Of a DNA stretch of 22,606 bases, positions 1 to 6,816 are shown in pieces; position 1 is the first letter of the stretch; every line of letters starts with the position of its first letter. The notes beneath the pieces are model-generated. The model saw only the letters and a list, made by a program, of their open reading frames with translations, was not told the origin of the DNA and did no database searches. The stretch is from an uncultured Eubacteriales bacterium (lineage in GTDB: Bacteria > Bacillota > Clostridia > Oscillospirales > Oscillospiraceae): contig URTG01000007.1 of NCBI GenBank assembly GCA_900550705.1, forward strand, positions 1 through 22,606, in the 5' to 3' direction. A program made the translations under genes and the position numbers.

Positions 1-36
1 TTTTCGACATAAGCAAGGCAAAGCCCTTCGGCCCTC

Positions 37-137
37 CCCTCATCCGTCACGGGCTTCGCCCGCGCCACCTTCCCTACCCCTTTTGTCCCTTCGGGACATT
101 TCCCCCTGATAGGGGGAATCGGCCCCAGGGGAAGGCT
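37..137. repeat. Clustered palindromic intergenic repeat
   Basis: Three compact hairpins follow one another: CGGGC-TTC-GCCCG (50-62), TGTCCC-TTC-GGGACA (84-98, a C(UUCG)G-type loop) and TTCCCCCT-GAT-AGGGGGAA (100-118). An outer arm CCTTCCC (68-74) can pair with GGGAAGG (129-135) and enclose the last two. No credible coding frame is visible. From memory, similar 'CCCTCATCCGTC...CACCTTCCCC...AGGGGAAGG' blocks recur between genes in gut Clostridia, so a dispersed REP- or MITE-like unit is the likely identity. That last point is recall, not something checked here. Confidence 0.6.
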
Positions 138-148
138 GATTTTACACT

Positions 149-190
149 AACTCCTAACTCCTACCTTCTAACTCCTACCTCCTAACTCCT
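149..190. repeat. Six-unit heptamer tandem repeat
   Basis: Six consecutive 7-base units are visible on the plus strand: AACTCCT, AACTCCT, ACCTTCT, AACTCCT, ACCTCCT, AACTCCT. The last base belongs to the stop codon of the minus-strand alcohol dehydrogenase. Read in that gene's direction the units are AGGAGTT / AGGAGGT / AGAAGGT. They resemble Shine-Dalgarno cores, and because the period is 7 they place TAG triplets in all three frames just beyond the gene. Confidence 0.85.
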
Positions 191-1368
191 CACTTCGCCA
201 AAGTGTAGATCTCCTTCATATCCTCCTCATGCAGCACCCGGATGGACCCCTTCGCGCCCCCGCAAGCCTCCGCGCAGCTCCGGGCCATAGCGGCAATCTG
301 CTCGTCGGTGGGGTCGAGCCCCAGCTCCTTCAGGTTGGTGGGCATGGCGATGGAGCGGTAGAAGTCCTCCATCGCCCGAATTCCCGCCAGGGCGATGTCC
401 TCGTCGCTGCCCTCGTCCTTCACCCCGGCCACATTCAGGGCGAAGCGCTTGAACCGGGCCACGTCGTTCCGGTACACATACCGCGCCCAGGTGGGCCAGA
501 TGGCCGCCAGGCCCGCGCCGTGGGCCACGTCGAACATACCGCCCAGCTCGTGCTCCAGCATATGGCTGGACCAGTCGCCGCCGTCGCCGCCGCAGCCGGT
601 GAGGCCGTTGTGAGACAGGCTGCCCGCCCACATGACCTCGGCCCGGGCGTCGTAATTCTTGGGGTCGTCGTGGAGGATTTTGGCGTTCTTCATCACCGTC
701 CGCATCAGGGCCTCCGCCATGGCGTCGGTCAGCTCCATCGACCCGGCAGCGGAGAAATACCGCTCCTCGGTGTGCATGAGAATGTCCACGCACCCGCTGG
801 CCGTCTGGTAGTCGGGCAGGGTCATGGTCAGCTCCGGGTCCATAATGGCGAAGCGGGGCCGGGAGATGTCGTCGTTATAGGCCCGCTTCTCCCCGTTGTC
901 CTCCCGGGTAATGACGCTGCTGTTGCTGGTCTCGCTGCCCGCGGCGGCAATGGTGAGGATGGAGCCCAGCGGCATACACCCCTCGGCGGTCTTCACATGG
1001 CGATACAGGTCCCACACGTCGCCCTCCATCCGCAGTCCATAGCCAATGGCCTTGGTGGAGTCGATGACGCTGCCGCCGCCCACGGCCAGGAGAAAGTCCA
1101 CGCCCTCCTTCCGGCACAGGGCAATGCCCTCCCGGACCTTGGACAGGTGGGGATTGGGAACGACCCCGCCCAGCTCCACATGGGCCACGCCGCCGGCGTC
1201 CAGGGCGGCCTTCACCCGGTCCAGCAGACCGCTGCGGACCACGCTGCCGCCGCCGTAGTGGATGAGCACCTTCTTGCCGCCGTACTTCTTCACCAGCTGG
1301 GCCACCTCATCCGCCGCGCCCCGGCCAAAGCGCACCTCCGTGGGGGTATAATAGGTAAAATTGAGCAT
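190..1368 (-). CDS. Iron-containing alcohol dehydrogenase (YqhD/BdhA-type)
   Basis: A 392-residue member of the group III metal-dependent alcohol dehydrogenases, cytosolic NAD(P)H enzymes that reduce aldehydes. The N-terminal nucleotide-binding half carries YGGGSV (about 38-43) and VGGGSVIDSTK (about 96-106). The metal-binding half carries D195 and H199 (CVDILMH), H269 and H283 (SSHMLEHELGG...AHGAG), matching the Asp/His/His/His set of YqhD almost position for position. The ATG at 1368 is chosen because AAAGGA (1377-1382) lies 8 bases upstream; the reading frame stays open further upstream but has no comparable site. It follows the DapA-family aldolase after a 258-base hairpin-rich gap, and a terminator-like hairpin lies just before it, so its expression may be attenuated. 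Inferred role: reducing the aldehyde (glycolaldehyde, glyceraldehyde or similar) released by the aldolase. The substrate itself is not shown by the sequence. Confidence 0.9.
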   Translation of the reverse strand: MLNFTYYTPTEVRFGRGAADEVAQLVKKYGGKKVLIHYGGGSVVRSGLLDRVKAALDAGGVAHVELGGVVPNPHLSKVREGIALCRKEGVDFLLAVGGGSVIDSTKAIGYGLRMEGDVWDLYRHVKTAEGCMPLGSILTIAAAGSETSNSSVITREDNGEKRAYNDDISRPRFAIMDPELTMTLPDYQTASGCVDILMHTEERYFSAAGSMELTDAMAEALMRTVMKNAKILHDDPKNYDARAEVMWAGSLSHNGLTGCGGDGGDWSSHMLEHELGGMFDVAHGAGLAAIWPTWARYVYRNDVARFKRFALNVAGVKDEGSDEDIALAGIRAMEDFYRSIAMPTNLKELGLDPTDEQIAAMARSCAEACGGAKGSIRVLHEEDMKEIYTLAK

Positions 1369-1396
1369 AGGGACCATCCTTTCCAAAATAGTGTGG

Positions 1397-1437
1397 AAAC
1401 TAAAACCGGGCCGCCGCCTGTTGAGGCGGCGGCCCGG
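1397..1437 (-). terminator. Strong hairpin with U-run, terminator or attenuator before the ADH gene
   Basis: Bases 1406-1419 and 1424-1437 form a perfect 14-bp GC-rich stem with a 4-base loop. Read on the minus strand it is followed at once by TTTTAGTTT. It lies only about 30 bases upstream of the ADH start codon, so it either ends the ilvD-like/dhaK/aldolase transcript or acts as a conditional attenuator for ADH. I see no obvious promoter in the space left between it and the ADH start. Confidence 0.7.
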
Positions 1438-1626
1438 CGCATTCCTAAGAGCCTCGCAGAGTTCGCACCCGCAGGTGCGAAAAAATTGAAATCCGTTTTT
1501 CCAGCGGCTTGTACGCGGGAAAAACACTTCTCGCGAAGCGAGCGTCGAATTGACCGCCTTGGCGGTCAACCGAGGCGCAGAGCGCAGCGCAACTCCCTCA
1601 ACTTGATTCTGAAAGAATCAAGTTGA
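1438..1626. repeat. Array of inverted repeats between aldolase and ADH genes
   Basis: Going from high to low coordinates there are: a 13-bp stem with a 3-base loop that starts directly after the aldolase stop (1598-1610 with 1614-1626); TTGACCGC-CTTG-GCGGTCAA (1550-1569, one pair trimmed for the loop); CTCGC-GAA-GCGAG (1530-1542); TTTTTCC...GGAAAAA (1496-1502 with 1518-1524); and TTCGCACC-CGCA-GGTGCGAA (1462-1481). The open frame across this stretch looks incidental and has no protein character. It is probably a repeat element or structured 3' UTR. Confidence 0.65.
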
Positions 1627-2535
1627 TTACTTTACGATGACCTCGCGGTACTTCAGCTCGTCCATGGCCTTCAGCAGAGCAGCCTCCTGCTCGGCGGTCA
1701 GGTTCTCCATAGGACGGCGCATCTTGGTGGTGGCGATCACGCCCTCGTTCTTCAGGATGACCTTGTACGCGGCGATGTTGTTGATGGCGCACATGGTGGC
1801 GTTCAGCACGTTGGTGCGGCGCTGATACTTGGTAGCCAGGTCAAAGTCCTTGGCCTGGATGGCCTCCCAGATCTTGGCATAGTGCTCGGGCACGCACATA
1901 GCGTTGCCGGACACGACGCCGTCGCCGCCCACAGCGCACAGAGCCTCGAACAGGTGGTCAGGACCGACCAGAACGCTGAAGGTCTCGTCGCGGATCAGCA
2001 TGAACTGCTGCAGCTTGGTGAAGTCGGGGAAGCTGTACTTGATGCCCACCACGTTGGGGCACTTCTCAGCGACGGCAGCGGCGCAGGCGGGGGTGATGTC
2101 GTTGATGGCGTTCTGGGGGATGCTGTACAGGTAGACGGGGAAGTCGGCGGGCACGGCCTTGGAAACGGCCTCATAGAAATCCACCAGGCCCTGGTCGCTC
2201 AGCTTGTAGAACACGGGGGTGACAACGCCGATGCCGTCAGCGCCGTGCTCCACGGCGTGCTTGGCCAGCTCGATGGTGTCAGCCAGGTTCCAGGCGCCCA
2301 CCTGAACAAACACGGGTACGCGGTGGGCGGTGTGCTCCAGCACGACCTCGGCCACCTGCTTGCGCTCCTCCACGGTCAGATACATCATCTCGCCGGTGGT
2401 GCCGCAGGGATACAGGCACTGCAGGCCGTTGTCGATGCAGTGGTCAACCAGATTCTTCAGGCTCTGAACGTCGATCTTGTCGTCCTCAGTGAGGGGGGTG
2501 ACGATAGGTACTACGGTTCCGAATAACTTCTGCAT
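1627..2535 (-). CDS. DapA/NanA-family class I aldolase, probably 2-keto-3-deoxy sugar-acid aldolase
   Basis: A 302-residue TIM-barrel lyase of the DHDPS / N-acetylneuraminate lyase family, which splits or condenses pyruvate-containing keto acids through a Schiff base. Visible motifs are GTTGE (45-49), Y137 in VYLYSIP and the Schiff-base K166 in VVGIKYSF. The stretch that reads YNxPxRT in true dihydrodipicolinate synthase reads Y-S-I-P-Q-N here, so the Arg that holds the DHDPS substrate carboxylate is replaced by N142. This argues against lysine biosynthesis and for a sugar-acid or other 2-keto-acid aldolase. An AAAGGA site precedes the ATG by 10 bases. The gene lies 101 bases downstream of dhaK, in the same direction as the IlvD/Edd-type dehydratase that could make its substrate. 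Expected products are pyruvate and a short aldehyde; aldehyde length and stereochemistry cannot be read from sequence. Confidence 0.85.
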   Translation of the reverse strand: MQKLFGTVVPIVTPLTEDDKIDVQSLKNLVDHCIDNGLQCLYPCGTTGEMMYLTVEERKQVAEVVLEHTAHRVPVFVQVGAWNLADTIELAKHAVEHGADGIGVVTPVFYKLSDQGLVDFYEAVSKAVPADFPVYLYSIPQNAINDITPACAAAVAEKCPNVVGIKYSFPDFTKLQQFMLIRDETFSVLVGPDHLFEALCAVGGDGVVSGNAMCVPEHYAKIWEAIQAKDFDLATKYQRRTNVLNATMCAINNIAAYKVILKNEGVIATTKMRRPMENLTAEQEAALLKAMDELKYREVIVK

Positions 2536-2636
2536 GGTAATCTCGTCCTTTCTCGAGCCGCCGTCCGGCGGAAATTAACATATATTGTTCACACCGGGGA
2601 GGCCCGGCGGAGCAAACAAAATGGATTGGTGCCTTC

Positions 2637-3629
2637 TTACACCTGGGTGTAGAAGGGGGTGTGGACCGGCATATCGATCCAGCCCTTCATCTCGTCCCCT
2701 GTGACCTTGCACAGGGAGATGGACGCACCGGCCATCTCCATAGAGGTGGCGTACTCGCCCACAAAGGTGCGGTAGGTCTGGATGCCCTTCTCGTCCAGAA
2801 TCTTCCGCACGCTGCCGCTGAGGATATACAGCTCCTCCACCGAGGTCGCGCCCAGTCCGTTGATGAGCACGCAGACCTCCTCGCCCGCAGCCACCGGCAT
2901 ATCCTTCAGGATCTCGTCCAGCGACTCGGCGGCCAGCTCGTCGGCGGTCTTGATGGGCCCGTTCCAAACGCCGGGCTCGCCGTGGATGCCCATGCCCATC
3001 GCCATCTCGCCCTCGGCCAGAGAGAAGTTGGCGTGGCCCACCTCGGGAATAATGCAGGGGGTCAGGGCAAAGCCCACGGTGCGGGTGTTGTCCTTGGCCA
3101 GCTGGGCCGCAGCCAGCACCTCGTCCAGGGTGCCCATCTGGGCGGCCTTGGCCCCGGCGCACTTGTATAGGAAGAAGATACCGGCTACGCCCCGGCGGGT
3201 GTCCGGGTTGGCGTTGGAGATGACGTCGTCCGCGCCCACGATGGAGGCGGTCCTGATGTCGTCCATGTCGCACAGCTCGGCGGCCATGTCAAAGTTCATA
3301 ATGTCGCCGGTGTAGTTGCCGTAGAGGTAGAGCACCCCGGCCCCGGCCTCCACTTCCTTCGAGATATTGTAGATCTGCTCCGCGCTGGGGGACTGGAACA
3401 CCCCGCCCACGCCGCAGCCGTCCAGCATATTCTCGCCCACATAGCCCAGGAACAGGGGCAGATGGCCGGTGCCGCCGCCGGTGACGATGGCCACCTTGCC
3501 GGGCTTTTTGTCCGCGATGCAGTAGCAGCGCAGGTCGTCCGCCGCATACTTCACCTGCTTGCTGGCGGCATAGATGCCCCGCAGCATATCATCGGTATAG
3601 TTCTTGGGATCGTTGATGATCTTTTTCAT
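2637..3629 (-). CDS. Dihydroxyacetone kinase subunit DhaK (Dak1 domain), without DhaL
   Basis: A 330-residue Dak1-domain protein that binds dihydroxyacetone or a related ketose/aldose covalently for phosphorylation. The key residues are present: H56 in GGGTGHLP, D109 in NYTGDIMNF, and H216 in GIHGEPG, the histidine that forms the hemiaminal with the substrate carbonyl. NGLGATSVEELY and the C-terminal MPVHTPFY are also family hallmarks. It is slightly shorter than E. coli DhaK (356). DhaK has no ATP or phosphotransfer site of its own and needs DhaL (with DhaM or ATP), yet neither is found in this window. The gene starts 44 bases after the dehydratase stop, with AGAGGG 8 bases before the ATG, so co-transcription is likely. 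The substrate could be dihydroxyacetone, glyceraldehyde or a C4 ketose such as erythrulose; the motifs do not decide. Confidence 0.9.
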   Translation of the reverse strand: MKKIINDPKNYTDDMLRGIYAASKQVKYAADDLRCYCIADKKPGKVAIVTGGGTGHLPLFLGYVGENMLDGCGVGGVFQSPSAEQIYNISKEVEAGAGVLYLYGNYTGDIMNFDMAAELCDMDDIRTASIVGADDVISNANPDTRRGVAGIFFLYKCAGAKAAQMGTLDEVLAAAQLAKDNTRTVGFALTPCIIPEVGHANFSLAEGEMAMGMGIHGEPGVWNGPIKTADELAAESLDEILKDMPVAAGEEVCVLINGLGATSVEELYILSGSVRKILDEKGIQTYRTFVGEYATSMEMAGASISLCKVTGDEMKGWIDMPVHTPFYTQV

Positions 3630-3673
3630 GATAAAAACCCTCTTTCAGACAATAGATAGAAGGAAACGCAAAT

Positions 3674-5353
3674 TCAGGGCCGGTTCCGGATAATGGCCCC
3701 CTTGTCCGCCGACTCAGACAGCCGCGCGTACACATTCAGCCACCCGGTCCGGGGCTTGGGCGCAGGCGGCACAAAGGCCGCCAGCCGGGCCGTCAGCTCC
3801 TCCTGGGGGATGAGCAGGTCCAGCCGTCCCCCCTCCACGTCGATGCGGATGGGGTCCCCGTCCCGCACCACGGCGATGGGTCCGCCCTCGCTGGCCTCCG
3901 GGGAGATATGCCCCACAAAGCACCCGTTGTTGGAGCCGGAGAACCGCCCGTCGGTAATGACGGCGGTAGACAGGGCCAGCCCCTGCCCGGTGAGCAGCTT
4001 CATCAGCCGCACCATCTCCCGCATACCCGGCCCGCCCTTGGGTCCCTCATACCGGACCACCAGCACCGTCCCCGGGGTGATCTTCCCCGCCATCACGGCG
4101 GCCCCCGCCTCGTCCTCCGAATCGAAGCACGCGGCGGTCCCCTGGAATTTCAGCATATCCGGATGAATGGCCGTGGGCTTGGTTACAGCGGTATTGGGGG
4201 CCAAGGACCCCCGCAGCACCGCCAGCGACCCCCACCTGTGCCACGCATGGGGGATGGAGTGAATGATGGCGTTCTCCACCGCCGGCACGCCCTCCAGCAC
4301 CTCCGGCCAGGTCTTCCCCGTACAGGTGACGGCCTCCGGGTCCAGCAGCGGCAGCAGCTGCTTCATCACTGCCGGCACCCCCCCGGCCTTGTAGAAGGCG
4401 GGCACATTCTCCGGCCCGTTGGGGTAGATGTTGGCCAGATGGGGGGTAGACCGGGCGATCCGGTCCACATCGTCGATGGTAAAGCCGCAGTCGGCCTCAT
4501 AGCCGATGGCCGGGAAATGCAGCGCCATATTGGTAGACCCGCCAATGGCCATGCCCAGCTTCAGCGCATTTTCCAGCCCTTTCTTGTTGATGATTTTCCG
4601 GGCGGTCAGCCCCTCCCGGACCATATCCACGATCCGCCGGCCCGAGGCCCGGGCCACCCGCCGCCGCTCAGCCATCACGGCGGGGATCATGCTGCTTCCG
4701 GGCAGCGACATCCCCAGCGCCTCCGTCACGGCGCACATGGTGTTGGCCGTCCCCAGGAAGGAGCAGGACCCGCAGGAGGGATTGGAGTCGGCCTCCAGCC
4801 GGTCATATTCCTCCTGGGTAATCTCCCCCTTGTTGAGCATCGCCAGCGCCTCCACCATGGTGGAGTTGTCCGACTCCCGCCCGGCGAACACGCACCCGCC
4901 CAGGGCGGGCCCGCCGTTGACCAGGATGGCCGGAATATCCAGCCGCGCCGCCGCCATGAGCAGTCCGGGCACCACCTTGTCGCAGCTGCCCAGCAGCACC
5001 ACCCCGTCCAGGTGGTTCAGCTGCACCATGGTCTCCACCTCGTTGGCGATGAGATCCCGGGCGGGCAGAATAAAGTGCATCCCCTCGTTGCCGCAGCCCA
5101 TGCCGTCGCAGGGGCCGATGATGCCGAACTCCACCGGCGTGCCGCCGTTCTGCAAAATGCCCTCCCGGACGCAGTCGGCCACCTGCCGCAGATTGTCGTG
5201 CCCTGGATTGGCCTGATTCCAGCTGTTGGCAATGCCGATCATAGGCTGTCCCAGCCCCTGGTCGTCGTAGCCCATCCCCTTATACAGGGCCCGGATGCTG
5301 GACCACACCGGCTTGGCCAGAAATTCCTGACTGCGAAGCTGCTGATTCTCCAT
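3674..5353 (-). CDS. IlvD/Edd-family Fe-S dehydratase, probably sugar-acid dehydratase
   Basis: A 559-residue member of the dihydroxy-acid / phosphogluconate dehydratase family, cytosolic iron-sulfur enzymes that remove water from 2,3-dihydroxy acids to give 2-keto-3-deoxy acids. Visible are PCDGMGCGNEGMH (81-93), GSCDK (122-126, cluster Cys124) and NPSCGSCSFLGTANTMC (191-207, cluster Cys). The segment NSWNQANPGH has Gly where many [2Fe-2S] sugar-acid dehydratases have Cys (PCN); E. coli IlvD also reads PGH there. The start is the ATG after AAGGGAG; the frame extends upstream without a ribosome site. No other branched-chain amino acid genes are nearby, while an aldolase, DhaK, an ADH and a TRAP importer are, so a catabolic sugar-acid role is inferred over valine/isoleucine synthesis. 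A bifunctional or true IlvD role cannot be excluded. Confidence 0.85.
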   Translation of the reverse strand: MENQQLRSQEFLAKPVWSSIRALYKGMGYDDQGLGQPMIGIANSWNQANPGHDNLRQVADCVREGILQNGGTPVEFGIIGPCDGMGCGNEGMHFILPARDLIANEVETMVQLNHLDGVVLLGSCDKVVPGLLMAAARLDIPAILVNGGPALGGCVFAGRESDNSTMVEALAMLNKGEITQEEYDRLEADSNPSCGSCSFLGTANTMCAVTEALGMSLPGSSMIPAVMAERRRVARASGRRIVDMVREGLTARKIINKKGLENALKLGMAIGGSTNMALHFPAIGYEADCGFTIDDVDRIARSTPHLANIYPNGPENVPAFYKAGGVPAVMKQLLPLLDPEAVTCTGKTWPEVLEGVPAVENAIIHSIPHAWHRWGSLAVLRGSLAPNTAVTKPTAIHPDMLKFQGTAACFDSEDEAGAAVMAGKITPGTVLVVRYEGPKGGPGMREMVRLMKLLTGQGLALSTAVITDGRFSGSNNGCFVGHISPEASEGGPIAVVRDGDPIRIDVEGGRLDLLIPQEELTARLAAFVPPAPKPRTGWLNVYARLSESADKGAIIRNRP

Positions 5354-5419
5354 CACGAAGCACTCCCTTATCCTCGATTTCACGAAACGTACAGAGTAGC
5401 CAGCTAAAAAGTCAAGATA

Positions 5420-5448
5420 AAAGTACCATCTTTTCCCCGCTTTTGCAA
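5420..5448 (-). promoter_or_regulatory. Candidate promoter for the dehydratase-dhaK-aldolase operon
   Basis: Read on the minus strand: TTGCAA (5448 to 5443), a 17-base spacer and TACTTT (5425 to 5420), with a TGG immediately before the -10 (extended -10 form). Transcription would start near 5413, giving a leader of about 60 bases. The match is moderate; a TTGACT at 5415-5410 on the same strand is an alternative -35 with a poorer -10. Confidence 0.45.
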
Positions 5449-5475
5449 GGGAAAGAATTCCCGGCGTTCCGTATA

Positions 5476-5505
5476 AATTTTCAAGAAATCGAAGAATTTT
5501 CAAGA
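5476..5505. promoter_or_regulatory. Two direct copies of AATTTTCAAGA, possible regulator site
   Basis: The exact 11-mer AATTTTCAAGA occurs at 5476-5486 and again at 5495-5505, 19 bases apart start to start (close to two helical turns). The pair lies just upstream of the candidate leftward promoter, a usual position for an activator site. This is inferred from spacing and identity only. Confidence 0.45.
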
Positions 5506-5637
5506 TGAATCTCTCCGAAAAGTTCGTAAAAAACGAAAAATCAGTTCGCGATATGCTTTGTAATTGTGAAAACCACCAAAAAACCATTGCCAAATTTGTG
5601 GAAGGAAATGAAAAAACAGAACGCCGTTCCCAACGCC

Positions 5638-5666
5638 TTGACATTTCCCCCGGACGCTCCTAAGAT
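5638..5666 (+). promoter_or_regulatory. Sigma-A promoter for the rightward hydroxyacid dehydrogenase gene
   Basis: A perfect -35 TTGACA (5638-5643), an exact 17-base spacer and -10 TAAGAT (5661-5666). The start would fall near 5673, leaving a leader of about 64 bases with AAGGAG at 5722-5727. This supports the ATG at 5737 over the longer upstream frame, which would begin before the promoter. Confidence 0.75.
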
Positions 5667-5736
5667 TGTGGCAAATCGGGAGCAACAAGCGTTCCTATCG
5701 GATGGATTCAGGAGCAATAGGAAGGAGTACATTCAA

Positions 5737-6687
5737 ATGAAAGTCTTAGCTGCTCTGCCCAACTATCGCCAGCTCTGCGGCGAGGGGCTGGCTCTTTTGG
5801 AGTCTCAGGGCGTAGAGGTCGTGGCCAACGAGCTGGGCCGCCCCCTGACCTTTGAGGACCTGAAGGACCAGGTGGCCGATGTAGACGGCGTCGTTGCCGG
5901 CGTAGACGTCTGGGACGACCGCCTGCTGGCCCTGGCCCCCAAGCTGAAGGGCATCGCCCGCTTCGGCGTGGGCGTGGACAACCTGGACCTGGAGGCGTGC
6001 CGTCAGCGGGGCATCCAGGTCTGCAACTGCCCCGGGGTGAACACCAACTCCGTGGCCGAGCACGCCCTCATGCTCATCCTGGGCGTCACCCGGTATCTTG
6101 GCCCCTGCGACCGCGCCGCCCGCAAGGGCCAGTGGCCCCGCCTCATGCACTATGAGCTGAAGGGCAAGACCGTGGGCCTGCTGGGCTTCGGTGCCGTAGG
6201 CCGCCGCCTGACCCAGCTTCTGGCCCCCTTCGAGGTGACCGTCCTGGCCTACGACAAATTCCCCAGCCAGGCCGCCGCCGACCGGCTGGGCGTCACCCTC
6301 CTGCCCCAGGAGGAGGTCATTGCCCGGGCCGACATCCTCAGCCTCCACACCCCCGCCACGCCGGAGACCCACCACCTCATCCGTGCCGAGACCATCGCAA
6401 TGATGAAGGACGGCGCCTTCCTGGTGAACACCTCCCGGGGCGCCGTCACCGACGAGGCCGCCATCGCCGCCGCTCTGGCCAGCGGCAAGCTCTCCGGCTA
6501 CGGGGCCGACGTCTTCGAGCACGAGCCCCCCACTGCCGACGGCCCCCTCTTTTCCCAGGAAAACTACCTGTGCACCCCCCATCTGGCCGCCGAGTCCTAT
6601 GAAAACTGGACCCAGACCGGCCTGCTCACCGCCCAAGAGCTGCTGGACATTTTCACCGGGAAGGAGCCGCCCCACCGTCTGGTTTGA
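5737..6687 (+). CDS. D-isomer-specific 2-hydroxyacid dehydrogenase (PGDH-like), copy 1
   Basis: A 316-residue NAD-dependent dehydrogenase of the phosphoglycerate / D-lactate / hydroxypyruvate reductase family. The Rossmann motif GFGAVG (150-155) follows GKTVGLL. Catalytic residues are R234 (NTSRG), E263 (DVFEHEP) and H282 (CTPHL). There is no C-terminal ACT domain, so this is a short form rather than a feedback-controlled SerA. The start is fixed by AAGGAG 9 bases upstream and by a promoter that lies inside the longer frame. It heads the rightward arm, divergent from the dehydratase operon and about 320 bases before the TRAP genes. Likely role: oxidising or reducing a 2-hydroxy/2-keto acid in the imported substrate's pathway. 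A second, diverged copy lies at 12561-13526. Phosphoglycerate dehydrogenase activity for serine synthesis is possible, but the surroundings do not suggest it. Confidence 0.85.
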   Translation: MKVLAALPNYRQLCGEGLALLESQGVEVVANELGRPLTFEDLKDQVADVDGVVAGVDVWDDRLLALAPKLKGIARFGVGVDNLDLEACRQRGIQVCNCPGVNTNSVAEHALMLILGVTRYLGPCDRAARKGQWPRLMHYELKGKTVGLLGFGAVGRRLTQLLAPFEVTVLAYDKFPSQAAADRLGVTLLPQEEVIARADILSLHTPATPETHHLIRAETIAMMKDGAFLVNTSRGAVTDEAAIAAALASGKLSGYGADVFEHEPPTADGPLFSQENYLCTPHLAAESYENWTQTGLLTAQELLDIFTGKEPPHRLV

Positions 6688-6693
6688 ATCATT

Positions 6694-6744
6694 TTTGTGC
6701 AATTTGACAGAAAAACCTGGCACCCTATGAGTAAAGTGCACAAA
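6694..6744. promoter_or_regulatory. TTTGTGCA inverted repeat flanking a possible promoter
   Basis: TTTGTGCA (6694-6701) is the exact reverse complement of TGCACAAA (6737-6744). Between them lie TTGACA (6704-6709) and, after 16 bases, TATGAG (6726-6731), a possible promoter. A third TTTGTGC occurs at 6834-6840, directly at the -10 of the next promoter. The arrangement resembles a repressor or activator operator set. The -10 of this first promoter is weak. Confidence 0.4.
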
Positions 6745-6816
6745 TGAAGCGGAGCGATTCCGAACGTGGTACATCATTTGAAAACAGATTCCCGAATTTT
6801 TCTATCATCTGTTGCC

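Larger units (their letters stand above)
5354..5736. promoter_or_regulatory. Divergent control region between dehydratase and hydroxyacid dehydrogenase operons
   Basis: This AT-rich 383-base space separates the two diverging arms of the catabolic island and holds no gene I can support. It contains one clear rightward promoter, one plausible leftward promoter and a pair of 11-base direct repeats, listed separately. Its base composition contrasts sharply with the GC-rich genes on both sides, as expected of a regulatory region. The regulator that acts here is not encoded in the window. Confidence 0.8.

Noticed and set aside
149..190. Possible CRISPR-type array
   Set aside because: The units are only seven bases with no spacers and no cas genes nearby; it is a simple tandem repeat.
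1369..1569. N-terminal extension of the iron alcohol dehydrogenase
   Set aside because: The extra 67 residues translate the hairpin array, resemble no domain, and a well-placed AAAGGA precedes the ATG at 1368.
1627..2535. Lysine biosynthesis DHDPS (dapA)
   Set aside because: The substrate-binding Arg is replaced by Asn and no lysine genes are adjacent.
3674..5353. Branched-chain amino acid IlvD as the default name
   Set aside because: No ilvB, ilvC, ilvE or leu genes are present and all the neighbours are catabolic; kept only as an alternative.
5566..5736. N-terminal extension of hydroxyacid dehydrogenase copy 1
   Set aside because: It would span a near-perfect sigma-A promoter; AAGGAG and a normal family N-terminus (MKVLAALPNY) place the start at 5737.
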